A stretch of 64,000 nt of DNA, from positions 2,108,001 through 2,172,000 of the forward strand of contig NEEC01000015.1 in NCBI GenBank assembly GCA_002189035.1, given 5' to 3'. This document shows positions 49,126 to 60,167 of the stretch, one piece after another. Made by a program: the position numbers and the translations under genes. This DNA is from Utricularia gibba (Eukaryota; Streptophyta; Magnoliopsida; Lamiales; Lentibulariaceae). The notes under the pieces are model-generated. The model was given only the letters and a program-made list of their open reading frames with translations, searched no databases and had not been told where the DNA came from. How positions within the stretch are numbered: position 1 is the first letter of the stretch; each line of letters starts with the position of its first letter.

Positions 49126-49464
49126 CCTTTGCACGCACAGGTTGCTACGGAGAACATCAGTCAGGCCACAGCATTCTTTCCCTTACTATTGGAAATGTAC
49201 CCAGTTCAGTTGGCAGTTATTTTCTCGTGTATTTCAACTGATAATTGATGCTTCATCTTCTCTGCTTCTTTTGTTTCCTGTTCTCGTTGTTCCGCATCAT
49301 CAGCAGCAGTTGAGGAATGAAAGATTTTGGAAAGCAGTCAAACTCAATAATTTTAGTATATTTTGGAAGCTTAGACCCTTAGCCGTCCCCAACGTTACGA
49401 TTCATAACGGTAAAGAACTCCGTTTTTTTTAATTCCAACGGCTAGTTTTTCTGTCCGCCCACTC

Positions 49465-49472
49465 TATAAATA
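49465..49472 (+). promoter_or_regulatory. TATA box of the phytocyanin gene
   Basis: TATAAATA lies 98 bp upstream of the phytocyanin ATG, giving a likely leader of about 65 nt. Confidence 0.65.
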
Positions 49473-49562
49473 TCCACGGTTCTCAGTATCGATCTCATCC
49501 CCTCTACGTAAAAATATTGGCCTCTCGTTTCTATTCGCTTCACTTGCACAAGATAAAGCATA

Positions 49563-50179
49563 ATGGCAGGAGTCTCGAGAACTTTAGCTTGTTCTGCGAT
49601 AGCTCTGATGCTGTTAATCAGCTCATCGGAATCCATGGATCTCCTAGTCGGTGGCAGGCCCAACGCCTGGGCTGTTCCAGCTTCGGAATCGGAGTCTCTC
49701 AACCACTGGGCGGAGAAATCGCGGTTTCTTGTCGGAGATTCCCTAGGTATTGACTCGTTTCCTCGTCAATTGATTTATTCTGTCTCTCGATGCTCGGTTT
49801 TCTGACTTTGTTCGTCAATCAAATCAAATCAGTTTGGGAGTACGACGGCGCAAGGGATTCGGTACTAGAAGTGTCCGAGAGAGACTACTTCACCTGCAAT
49901 ACCATTAATCCGATCCAAACATACTCCGGCGGTAACAACACGGTGAGGCTGGAACGTTCCGGTCCCCACTACTTTATCAGCGGCGAATCTGGACATTGCC
50001 TAAAAGGCCAGAAGGTGATCGTAGTCGTTATGTCGGAGAGGTTCCGCCGCGATGTAGGAGTTTCTCTCGCGCGTTCTCTGGCTCCTGCGCCTGCGCCTGC
50101 TCTAGGTAGCGGAGCTTCGAGCCTTTGTTTAGGGTCCTTCTCGGTGTTGGCGTTGGGAGCCGCAACTTTCCTCATGTGA
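49563..50179 (+). CDS. ENODL: Early nodulin-like protein (phytocyanin, GPI-anchored arabinogalactan type)
   Basis: Two exons, 49563-49746 and 49833-50179 (176 aa), with the intron at the position usual for phytocyanins, between DSL and VWEYDG. Order of parts: signal peptide (MAGVSRTLACSAIALMLLISSSES), plastocyanin-like domain with LLVGGRPNAWAVP, HWAEKSRFLVGDSL, and the two structural Cys in DYFTCN and SGHCLKGQ, then an AP-repeat arabinogalactan glycomodule (LAPAPAPALGSGA) and a hydrophobic GPI-signal tail. The copper-ligand His and Met/Gln are absent, so it should not bind copper, as in the ENODL class. By length and pattern it is near the ENODL13/14/15 group, whose members reinforce the plasma-membrane/wall interface and take part in pollen-tube reception. 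Confidence 0.93.
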
Positions 50180-50462
50180 CGGAATTCGTTTATTCTGTAA
50201 CTTATCGCATTTCTTTTTCCCCAAACGTGCCGTTATTTGTACTGCGATTTGCTAATATTTTACTAAAACCAATAAAAGCCATTCTATTGTTACGAATTTG
50301 CAAAAGAGGCCCGTATCTTCCACAAATTGCAGAAAGCTACCCATGCCGCGTCCCCGTCCTACGCAGGTTCATTCCGATTCTCGCCCTTTCGTCACAACGC
50401 CCACCGTGAACGCAAGAGACAGAAAGAATTAGTTCTTTCGTCGTGTCAAGATTTTCCAGATA

Positions 50463-51798
50463 ATGGTAATCGGCCCTCGTTAGCCGCCACTGTTAGCTCA
50501 TTCAGTTTGCTGATTTTGACTCCATGTCATTTGCTGTGCAAGGAATCAGGTTTCTTCAAGTTTTTCTGAAATGGGTTTTTGAAATTTTCGTTGCTTGAAC
50601 TGAAGAAACAATGAAATAATTAAATCTCATTCCGATTGTTGTTGATACCACCGATTAGCTTGTTTCTTTCCACACTTGGAGTTTTTATCTTGTGTTTCGA
50701 AATCTCTGGGAGGCAAAACTCTAGCAAACGAGTCTAGTATTCAAGAATCCCCATTCTGCAATATTCTGGTGCTTAGTTTCTAGACATGGCCTAAGGGAAG
50801 AGTTTTCTCCAAATGCTATCCTTGTTTTTTATGCGCTATATTCTGGCGCATCTGACAGACTGAACGTGATTTGGCCAGCTTTTTTTCCCATTATTATCAT
50901 TATCTGTTTAAGGTCTTCGTTTTTAAATTTCTTGCAAACAAACTTTTCCGATGCTATCATTTAGGTATGCTATGATTATCCTGGAGGTGGAATTACAAAC
51001 TTTTCCGATGCTTCTGTATTGTTGGTGATTGCAGTCTAGCAGGCACACTATAGTTCTCATGCAAGCATCCCATAACAGAGCCACTCGCACATTCATGGAC
51101 TATGTATCAGTCAGTCAAGCGATGGATGGTATGCTTATATCTTGACTCCAAGACTTTATATTCCTAATTGGGGTTATACTATCTAGTGGCTGCTACCTTT
51201 GCACGGCACTCTGTTTAAGAAGAGAAGCTACTTGAGCTTCGAGCCATTCATGATAAAGTGGTGTTTCTTGTGGCTTGTGTGTACAGCTTAGAGCTAGTTT
51301 TGGAATTTTAAAGTGGAAGCAATGGGAAAATGTTAATCATGCTTGAAAGTCTTCAGAATTACTATGTATTTTTGTGGCTTGTGTGGCAGCCTTCAGAGCG
51401 CCTACTGTACTCCTTAAAATTTGTACGTTTACACAACCTGATAGTCTCAAGTCACTTTGTGTAGGAATATGTGGGCTGTACGAGAAGAAGCTCAAGGAAA
51501 TAAATCCAGCTTCCGGGAACATCACCTATGATATCTCAGATCTTTACAACTTCATTGATGGGCTTGGTGATCTAACTGCACTGGTGTAAGTAACCTATTT
51601 TCCTTGATCTTTTCCGGTGCATACTTCACATTGGAGACGCGAGTGAGCGCCTTTCTTGTTACCACAGCACTCTCTTTGTAACCATTATTGTGTGCTTGCT
51701 GATGCAGGTACGATCACTCGATTCAAGCTTATCTGCCGTATGATCGACAGTGGATTAGGCATAGAATGCTGCAGCACTTGAAGAAAATGGCGCAATGA
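50463..51798 (+). CDS. ERH: ENHANCER OF RUDIMENTARY homolog
   Basis: Small, highly conserved eukaryotic protein acting in RNA processing and decay. Exons: 50463-50465, 51035-51128, 51465-51585, 51708-51798, total 309 nt (102 aa). The first coding exon appears to be only the ATG, at the very end of the leader exon (ATG|GTAATC), followed by a 569-nt intron. Phases of all junctions agree. Motifs: RHTIVLMQASHNRATRTFMD, YVSVSQAMDGICGLYEKKL, NITYDISDLYNFIDGLGDL, ALVYDHSIQAYLPYDRQWI, HLKKMAQ. The whole family fold is covered. An alternative start inside the second exon (Met of LMQASHN) would delete the first beta-strand and is unlikely. Confidence 0.92.
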
Positions 51799-52439
51799 AA
51801 ACTAGATGGAGGCACCTCTGCATTCAGGCAACATGTTTGAATACTGTAGCTTCTATTTGTTCTGTAGGCCTGCTCTGTTACACTTTCTGAAGGTTGAAAC
51901 TTGAACAGTGTAGAATGGGGGCGAACTTGCGGATTATTATAATTAATTAAATGGGGAAATTAACAAATAGTTTTCTTAATTAATAATAAAGATAAGGAAA
52001 TATGGGCCCGACCCGGGCCAGAGCCCACGATGAAAGGTTAGACAGAAGAGGGGGGGAGATGGGCGGGGTAGTAATCGGGTCGGGTCATTTGCTGGCTAGG
52101 TCAATCGAACTCCAGTATTTCTTCCCTTCGATTGCTGAATGCCGTCGGAGAGTTGTTCCCGGAGATCCGAAGACTTGATGCACTATCGGCTCTCTCGTAT
52201 TCGCTGTGATTTCTATTTCTACACCTCTTGATGATGCCCTGCGTCATTTTTATGAACAATTGAATGTAGTTAACTGCATTTTTTTTAGAATTCGATGGGC
52301 TGGGGAGTGATGATTTAGAACGTGGTGGCGAATTGCTATGGAAATTGCTAACCTTCTCTGCTTGCTAGAATGGAATATGAAGAAGAAAATCAAGCAGTAA
52401 TGTAACCAGTTCAAGATTGAGAGAACAGGCACAAAACGC
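51799..52439. other. Convergent interval with unexpected promoter-like motifs
   Basis: The ER homolog and MGD1 end toward each other here, yet 52003-52027 carries TGGGCC and AGCCCA site II words plus GC-rich sequence. A 30-codon frame opens at 52139 (MPSESCSRRSED..., stop 52229-52231). This may be nothing more than two 3' UTRs, or a small or noncoding transcript. Confidence 0.3.
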
Positions 52440-55040
52440 TTATGAAGAGACTTGGAAGATCTCCGAGACAAGCAGCAAACTCATAGGTCCAGTTGGCGAG
52501 CTGTTGCACTCTGGAACAAGCCCCAACCGCTGCCTCAAAACACCAAAATTTCCTTGGAGTGCGCCAGTAGGCCCATCATGATGCTTGACACTGGGGACTA
52601 GGTTTCTCTGTCTAACCAGTTCATGAAGATCATGGACAATCTTGAAGACGGCATCAGGTCTTGCAAGCCTCAAGGCGTTTTTCGACATTGCAACAAGCTC
52701 CTCCTGCTTTGGACCAAACCATTGGGAAACAATGTTGGCAATCTCTGATGGAGACTTTGAGAACTTGCCACATCCATTTTCGACTACGTAAGGAACATTC
52801 CCAGCTTCCTACAAATCAGAACAGAAGGTATACAATATCGTACTACTTATGATCATGGAGGTTGCGTATTGGAGAGATGAGATGTTACAAGTACCTGGCC
52901 AGCGATATAACCATTCAGGATTATTGGAAGTCCCCGGATCATCGCTTCTGCAATTGTCCCAGGGCCAGCCTGCAGCACAAGCAGCAGTGGCATTTTGTGT
53001 GATCATTCTTGTAAGTGGAAAAAATGCATTGCCATAAGCGATGTATATGTACCTTGGTGATGATACAGTCACATGCGCCCATGCATTCCTCCATTTTTGT
53101 CACGAAACCCTTCACCTAAAAAATGGAACAGAAACTGTTATTATCAGGCAAGAATTTGGATGAGAAGCAGCTAAACTACTATGTCTAACAAGGCTTTTAG
53201 GGCACTACCTCCACAGGTATCCTCCAGTTAATGGACTGCAATCTTTGGGCTAACTTCTTGTTTCTACCGCATATCACAAGAATTTGACCAATTGGTTCTC
53301 CGTTTGTTTCGTCGTATAATGCATCCCCAAGAGCTCTTGCAGTGGCTTCAATTGGCCCCATACCTTCACCACCACCCATCAACAAAACTGCAGGAAGATG
53401 CTCATTCATCCCCAAGTCCTTCCTCAATTCATCCTGCAACAGAAATATGATCTTGCTGATGCACAAACTTCTGAGATATCCAGACAAGTGCAGGTGAGAT
53501 ACAGCATAAATTACAACAGGAAAAAGGGGCAACCTGTGGTCGAACAGGCTTCACAAACGAGGGCCTCACCGGGAGGCCATAGACTTTGATTTGAGGAGGT
53601 TGAAGGCCAGCTCTAGATGCCCGTCTGGCTACCTCTTCTGATGGACAGTAGCATCTGGTTACCAGCTTGTGAAACCTACCATGTGAATTTTGATGATCTG
53701 GATGGATTCTCAATGGCATCACACCAAATTAAGCTATTTCTAAATGATATCTTCATACCATGTAGGATGGCAGGTGGCAAGATCCGTTACAACTGTTGTA
53801 AAGACAATCTTCTTCAGAAGCCCCTTAGCTCTCAAAATACGAAGTGGAACATGCTGCATCAGAGGATGAACGCTGATGATGATATCCGGTTGGTATTTCA
53901 TCAATCCCTTAGCAACCTCTCTGTTGGAAAGCACAGAACAAGAGGCAAAATATCAAGATCACAACCAGGCAGTATGCACACTACTGAGAGGCCATACAAA
54001 TACTCCCCTCAGAGAACACACGTGGGGAGATAGAAGAGTTCCATCACATAAACACAACAACCATAACGTACTGTGACTAAACAATGACAGAGGCAGAAGA
54101 TGGGCTGGGCCACCCACCGAGCTATGAAAGCTGAAGTCGCAGCAAAATTTGTACGGTGAATAACGCGTGGAGCTGAAGCATAATAGGTCATTTTCCAGAG
54201 TGTTCCATGTTTCACTAGGAAATTATAACTCTTGGGCAGCTGATTAAAGGGCCAAGGTGTATGATCTGTCCACAAGTCTGTAATGAAAACCTGTGAAACA
54301 AAACTTCAACAAGGAAAAATGGGCAAATTCTTGAACCTTGGTCATATAGCTAGAAAAGTATAGTTTCTTGTCATAATTCTCCACACATTTCTAGATAAAT
54401 ATGGCAGCTACATCTATAGTAAAAAGCCGTTTGTAGTTAGTTCCTAATTGTTACACAGGCAATTGCTTCACAGAGCAGAGCAAATGCCAACAAATCTTAA
54501 CTGAAAGCCTCAAGAAAATCTAGACAGCTTCAGCAACTATGCACATTTGCACAACAACAAATACAGTACCTGGTAATCTTCTCCAAACTCTTCCATGAAA
54601 GCCGCCTTAATGGCCTCTGCAGAAGCTCGATGGCCACCTCCAGTATCACTCATCAAAATCAGAACTTTTTTAGGAGCATTCGTCGTGGTGCTATTAGGAA
54701 TTCCCTCTACTTCTTCCAACAATAAATTCCCGTCTTCTCTATAGCCATTATTCTCTTCGGCATGAATTGAGGAAAATCCAAGAGGAATCCTTTCACAGTG
54801 GAACCTAATAGCTCTGTTAAACTGTTCCATAGCTCTTCTAAGGCTAAAATCAGCACCTTTGCAGCTTACTCTCAACGAAGCGGTGATCTTTGGCTTTCTT
54901 TTTGGTTCAAAATACAAATAGTTTGACAACAGTGTCGACTGCCCATCATGATTGAGACCGGGAGAACTAAACGCAAAATCCAATCTCGGTACACAGCCAA
55001 GTGGGTTCACAGGCTCTTTACTTACAGTTGACGGCTGCAT
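52440..55040 (-). CDS. MGD1: Monogalactosyldiacylglycerol synthase, type A (MGD1)
   Basis: GT28-family enzyme of the inner chloroplast envelope, transferring galactose from UDP-Gal to diacylglycerol to make the main thylakoid lipid. Eight exons: 55040-54570, 54290-54118, 53920-53759, 53675-53534, 53433-53209, 53115-53053, 52969-52895, 52808-52440. The real start is [11 protein letters not shown]; the upstream codon extending the frame is GTG. A transit-peptide-like N-terminus of about 100 residues is followed by [94 protein letters not shown] and [15 protein letters not shown]. The frame as printed gives 559 aa with an atypical 50-residue tail. One more C at 52593-52596 (G on the plus strand) would end it at NLVPQCQAS (514 aa, stop at 52576), more like the family. 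Confidence 0.94.
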
Positions 55041-55809
55041 ATTTGCCCTGATCTCCCTGAATCGCACTCCTCAGAATATATTCGTGATACACAGCAAAAT
55101 TAACGCGAATTCTCACCGAACAACAAAATCCCAGAAACAATGGTCAGCAAAAGATGTTTGTGGTTATCAGAGATCGAAACAGTTTAAGAAAGAACAATAC
55201 GCCACTTCTACGTGGACTGGAGACCCACTGGATGCTGGGAATTTGGGGAAAGACAGGCAACCACACACGCCGGATTTACTATGAAATCCAAATATCCGAG
55301 AGACGGTGGGGCAGACGCTTTAAAAGAAACTGATATTGAAAATCCAAATCATTTACACATGAGTGAAAATGTGAATCATAAAGGGGTGGTACAGAAAGTT
55401 TTCCAGAAAGGGAAAAAGATAAAGGGGGCTCTTGCCTGAGGAGCAGCCGCAGTCAGATTCAAGTAACTGCCCCAGAAACTGCGCTCAAAATCCAAAGCTT
55501 TACAAATACCTCGCCAACCTCACAGCGAGGGCTCGAGCGAGAGAAATCACACCACCGGGATAGTGGTCACTGGGCAATGATGGTGGAAAATCCATCGCTT
55601 TTCGCTGACAGGCCCAACGCTACCATTAGTGGGCTTGTTGAATCGATCACTTTTTTTCCTTGGCTCCATTAGAGTTTTCTGTAATGATATCCTGACTGTA
55701 TGGCCTTAAACGAAGCTTAGCCCTGCAGATTATCCACTGCTTCTTGCTTGCCCGCTAGAGAAGAAACCGTGTGAAATCAATCTCTCCCATCCATCAATCT
55801 ACAGCTTCC
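55041..55809. promoter_or_regulatory. Divergent promoter shared by MGD1 and TIC55
   Basis: Only 769 bp separate the two start codons of oppositely transcribed inner-envelope genes. Site II motifs occur in both orientations near the middle (GGCCCA at 55611-55616, TGGGCT at 55630-55635). No obvious TATA box lies within 100 bp of either ATG, fitting a broad bidirectional housekeeping promoter. Coregulation is inference. Confidence 0.55.
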
Positions 55810-57890
55810 ATGAACCTCTTGCATTTCCAGCTCCAGTTGCAGCCATGTTTCACTCATATCCATCATCCCAATTCTCCATCTTACGCCTCCTGGACTAAAC
55901 CAGACAAGAAAGCAAGAACCATCCTCTCCCGCCAACAGAAATTGCGGGCAATCGCCAATGAGACTTCGACGGAACCAACGCTGATTGAAGAAGGGGCACA
56001 ACTGAATGAGGCTGTGAACTACGATTGGACTCAAGAGTGGTACCCATTGTATCTCACCAAGAATGTACCCGACGATGCACCTTTGGGCCTCACGGTGTTT
56101 GATAAACAGGTAGTTTTGTACAAGGACGCGAATGGCGAGCTTCGCTGCTTTGAGGACCGATGCCCCCACAGGTGATCATCACATCTTAGTAAATTTAAAT
56201 CTTGATTTTCAATCGGGTGCCAAAATTCTTGGCTCCAAACCTGTTTTCTGAATTGGGTTTCATTCAAGACTTCGATTTTACATGCTGTAGAAATGATTGT
56301 ATGAAAAGATTTGATCAAGTGAGATTCGCCATAGGCAATGAAATAAGGAGATCCACTCCTCGTGGACGAAGTATTGCTTGTGAAGTAGAATTAACAAAAA
56401 GAAAAGCCTTTGGGAAAAAGTGTTCAATGAAACAGTATAACTGGATTCTTCCGCTGCAGGTTGGCTAAATTGTCTGAAGGGCAGATATATAATGGAAAAT
56501 TAGAATGCTTATATCATGGCTGGCAATTTGAAGGCAACGGCAAATGTGTGAAGATACCCCAGGTTTCTGTTTTTGCGTTGCATGCTCGATTTATTTCCCG
56601 ATCTTGGTGCCATGGTGACAATTCTCTCTCAGTTCTGACAGAGTATTGCTTCCCAGCCTCATGTTTTGTTGCTGTGATTGGATTTCTTATAGTGTATGGT
56701 TGATATGTTTTGCCAGAGGTTTTTTGCTGACAACGGACTTCAAACCATTCTTACAGATTGCTGAAGGTGCAAAGATCCCACAGTCAGCTTGTCTGAAAGC
56801 GTATGAAATTCGAGATTCTCAAGGTGTTGTATGGATCTGGATGTCCCAGAAGACACCTCCCAATTTTGAAAAAATTCCTTGGTTTGCCAACTTTGATCGA
56901 CCAGGCTTTCGTGACATTTCAACATTACATGAGCTCCCATACGATCATTCTATCCTGTTAGAGAACCTGATGGATCCTGCACATGTTCCCATTTCTCATG
57001 ACCGAACAGATTTCACTGCAAAAAGAGAAGATGCAACTGCATTGTTCTTTGACGTCACTGAGAGGACAGATCGCGGGTTTGCTGGATTCTGGGGGAGAGA
57101 AAAGGATCGCAATACACCCCAATATATCCCAAATTTTTTGAGGTTCGAAGCACCATGTGTTCTTCAGAATAACAGAGAGATCATTGACAAAAATGGTAAG
57201 AAAGACTACTTCTCAGGATTGTTCCTCTGTAGGCCATCAGGACAAGGAAAATCCATGCTTATCGTTAGATTCGGAAATACGAGGAAACCACCTTTGTTGT
57301 TGAGAATATTTCCACAGTGGTACTTTCATCAGAATGCTAGCAAGGTTTTTGAGCAGGATATGGGATTTCTTTCATCCCAGAATGAGATCCTTATGAAGGA
57401 AAAAGTTCCTACGAGACAACTGTATATCAACTTGAGGTCATCAGATACTTGGGTGGCTGAGTACCGGAAGTGGATGGACAAAGTTGGTCACGGCATGCCT
57501 TATTATTTCGGGCACAGCACTATCTCTTTGCCTGAGAAACCGGCCGTCATCGAGCACGCTCCTGCTGGTTTTGTAGCCAGTCTGTCGGCTTCGCAGCCAG
57601 CCAAGGGTGGTATTGGTGCAATGCACGCTCCAAATCCTGCCAACAGATACTTTAGACATGTGATTCATTGTAAACAATGCATGAATGTGCTCAAATCTTT
57701 CCAAGCATGGAAAAACGCACTCTCTGTGGCTGCATTTGTTTCCACGGCTTTAGCCATCCTGGTCTCCGGCAGGCAGTGGAAAGCTGTGTTCTTGCTCTCC
57801 ACAGCATTTTTCTTGGCCGGAATTCAGATTTGTTCATCTGCTATCTCGTTGAAGACAACAAACTTTATCAGGACACACAGGAGAATATGA
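55810..57890 (+). CDS. TIC55: TIC55, Rieske monooxygenase of the chloroplast inner envelope
   Basis: Rieske-type oxygenase first found with the TIC translocon and later shown to hydroxylate phyllobilins during chlorophyll breakdown. Exons 55810-56171, 56460-56562 and 56757-57890 (532 aa). The chosen ATG gives [10 protein letters not shown] and a transit peptide of about 60 residues. Rieske cluster ligands: Cys118-x-His120 (CPH) and Cys137-x2-His140 (CLYH), split by the first intron. Mononuclear iron site: Asp228, His231 and His236 in [11 protein letters not shown]. The PAO/C-terminal domain includes FGNTRKPP and [14 protein letters not shown] CxxC motif (HCKQC) near residue 470 is the thioredoxin-target pair of this branch. 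Two C-terminal membrane helices follow, ending [11 protein letters not shown]. The conserved [19 protein letters not shown] and the C-terminus separate it from PAO and PTC52. Confidence 0.96.
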
Positions 57891-58669
57891 ATGAAAAGTT
57901 CCACTGTGTGCTCTATCTGCTGTGTAGTACACCATTTTCACTCATGAGAAAAGAATCCGTTTCATTTTGTCATTAAGTTGGAACGTGAACGAGTTCCCAT
58001 GTACTGGAAAACAATAATGCGGAACTTACTGTGTAGAATAAGCATCAACTTCTCAACAAGATCACTTCATACGAAACTAACTTTAGATCTCCTACTGTGT
58101 GTTCAGTGTTCTCCATCTGTTGCACTTTTCCTGAGGGCACTGGCGATAATGGCAATAACCAACGACTTTGAATTGTCAGTCAATAGGTGTCAAGTGAGAA
58201 CAACAGGAATTTACGAAATGCAGAATACTTCAGTGGACTGATAAAAAAAGGAAAAGAATACTTCAGTGGAAATCCACAATGGAAGTAGTTACTGAAAGAG
58301 GCGTCAGAGAAGCAAAGATCAATGCTTGCAGAACCGACCAGACCCCAACCCGGGCCCCCATATTGCATCTCAGTTGGAACTTGGACATATGCAATTGAAC
58401 CAAACTCGTAGCAAAGTGGTGGCCATTTCAAGAACCCCACCACCAAGGGAATGATGACAAATGGTTCATTGTTCCACTGAACTACTGAGAAGACTGAGGA
58501 ATGAAATGGGACAGTGTAAGAAGACCGCCGTTTAAACAGGTCCTGCACGTGCTCCATGTTCATATTTAAGCTTTCCCATAACATCCAATGGGGAAGCTTC
58601 TTGTATATATTTAAACCCTTTGCCTTTTCCTGAATCAAATATCCAAGGCTTGGGATTCTGCTCTAACTC
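57891..58669 (+). other. TIC55 3' UTR and promoter of the aspartyl protease
   Basis: A 152-codon minus-strand frame (58180-58638) is open here but has no recognised motif and fits no splice context. I see only UTR and promoter DNA. Confidence 0.4.
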
Positions 58670-60167
58670 ATGGCCATTCTCTCTTCCCCTGCCTTGAGGA
58701 CTTTGTTCTCTTATTCTGTGACAATTGTACTGATCTCATGCTATTATCAACACCGCAGAAGCGATGCTTTGCCAGATTTCCACACGGTTGAAGTCACTTC
58801 TCTTTTCCCAGCCTCTGTGTGTAGCCGCTCCACTGGTATGGTAACTTCTCTTCCTCCTCCCACATTTGGTTTACTCCGGTCTCATATTTATGAATGAATA
58901 TGATTCAGTTGTAAGCAAGAGACATTCAACAATGGAGGTCTTCCACAGACATGGCCCATGTTCCAGCCATGGCCAAGAGGGTTCACCTGCATCATCACTG
59001 ACAAAGATCTTGTCCAACGACGAGGCACGAGTTGGGCATATTCGAGATCGATTAACAACCAAAAAAGCTCATCGAGACCAGAGTGAGTTGGGGGATACCA
59101 AGGTGACGCTCCCCAGTCAGTCCGGTGTCTCGTTCGGCATTGGAAACTACATCGTTAGTATTGGGCTGGGCACTCCGGTGAGATCTCTCTCAATGATTTT
59201 CGACACCGGTAGCTATCTAACATGGACACAATGCCAACCCTGCGTGGCATCATGCTACCGGCAGCGAGATCCAATTTTCAACCCTTCTGCTTCAGCGACG
59301 TACTCCAACATCTCCTGCAATTCTGCTGCATGCTCCCAACTCGCTGGGAGTGCCTTAAGGGGCTGCTCATCAGGGACTTGCCTGTATGGTATTGTCTACG
59401 GGGATCGGTCCTATGGTGCAGGATTCCTCAGCAAAGACAGGCTCACCTTATCAAATGATGTCTACAATGATTTCCTCTTCGGCTGCGGTGTAAACAACAG
59501 GGGGCTTTTTGGATCAGCTGCTGGGATGATAGGCCTCGGACCACATCCACTGTCCCTTGTGTCTCAGACTGCAGGGAATTATGGAAGGGTGTTTTCATAC
59601 TGTCTTCCTTCCAGATCAAGCACAACAGGGCATTTGACATTCGGGAGCTCTGAAGTCTCAAGAGATGTGAAGTACACCCCTTTTGATACCTCACAGGGGA
59701 CATCATTCTACTTCATCACCATTACAGGAATCAGCGTCGGCGGGAGACCACTACCCATCAGCCAAACGGTCTTCAGCACGGCAGGGACCATCATCGACTC
59801 CGGCACGGTGATCACACGCCTCCCGCCAAGTGCATATTCTCAGTTGAGCGCTGCTTTCAAGACGCTGATGAGCCAGCTTTATGCCACTGCACCACCCTTT
59901 GGAATACTGGACACATGCTTTAATACAGGAAACAATACAATTATCAGAGTTCCCAAGATATCCTTCACTTTCCAGGGCAACCTGGTAGTGGACTTGCCTG
60001 TATCGGGAATAGTCTATTTCACCGGTCCATCGGAGATATGCCTCGCTTTCGCTGGAAACACCGATGCCAGCTCGGTTGGGATCTGGGGTAACACGCAGCA
60101 ACGAGGTTTCGAAATAGTGCATGATCTTGCAATGGGAAGGCTGGGAATTGGAGCTGGGGGATGCTGA
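58670..60167 (+). CDS. Nepenthesin-type aspartyl protease (A1B family, At5g10770-like)
   Basis: Secreted plant pepsin-like protease. Two exons, 58670-58835 and 58909-60167, joined in phase (474 aa). The N-terminus has a signal sequence (TLFSYSVTIVLISCYY), then a propeptide with STMEVFHRHGPCS and LSNDEARVGHIRDRL. Mature domain: GNYIVSIGLGTPVRSLSMIFDTGS (shown for position only; first catalytic Asp near residue 180), a Cys-rich nepenthesin insert (WTQCQPCVASCYRQRDPIF, SCNSAACSQL), GDRSYGAGFLSKDRLTL, FGCGVNNRGLFG, the second catalytic Asp in IIDSGTVITRLP, and GNTQQRGFEIVHD. The residue after DTGS is Tyr where Asp is usual in this family (DTGSDLTW); both catalytic aspartates are intact, so activity is expected. 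Paralogues act in systemic defence and senescence. Confidence 0.92.

Noticed and set aside
58180-58638. 152-codon minus-strand open frame between TIC55 and the aspartyl protease
   Set aside because: No recognisable domain, no codon bias, and no nearby promoter or splice sites that would make a gene.
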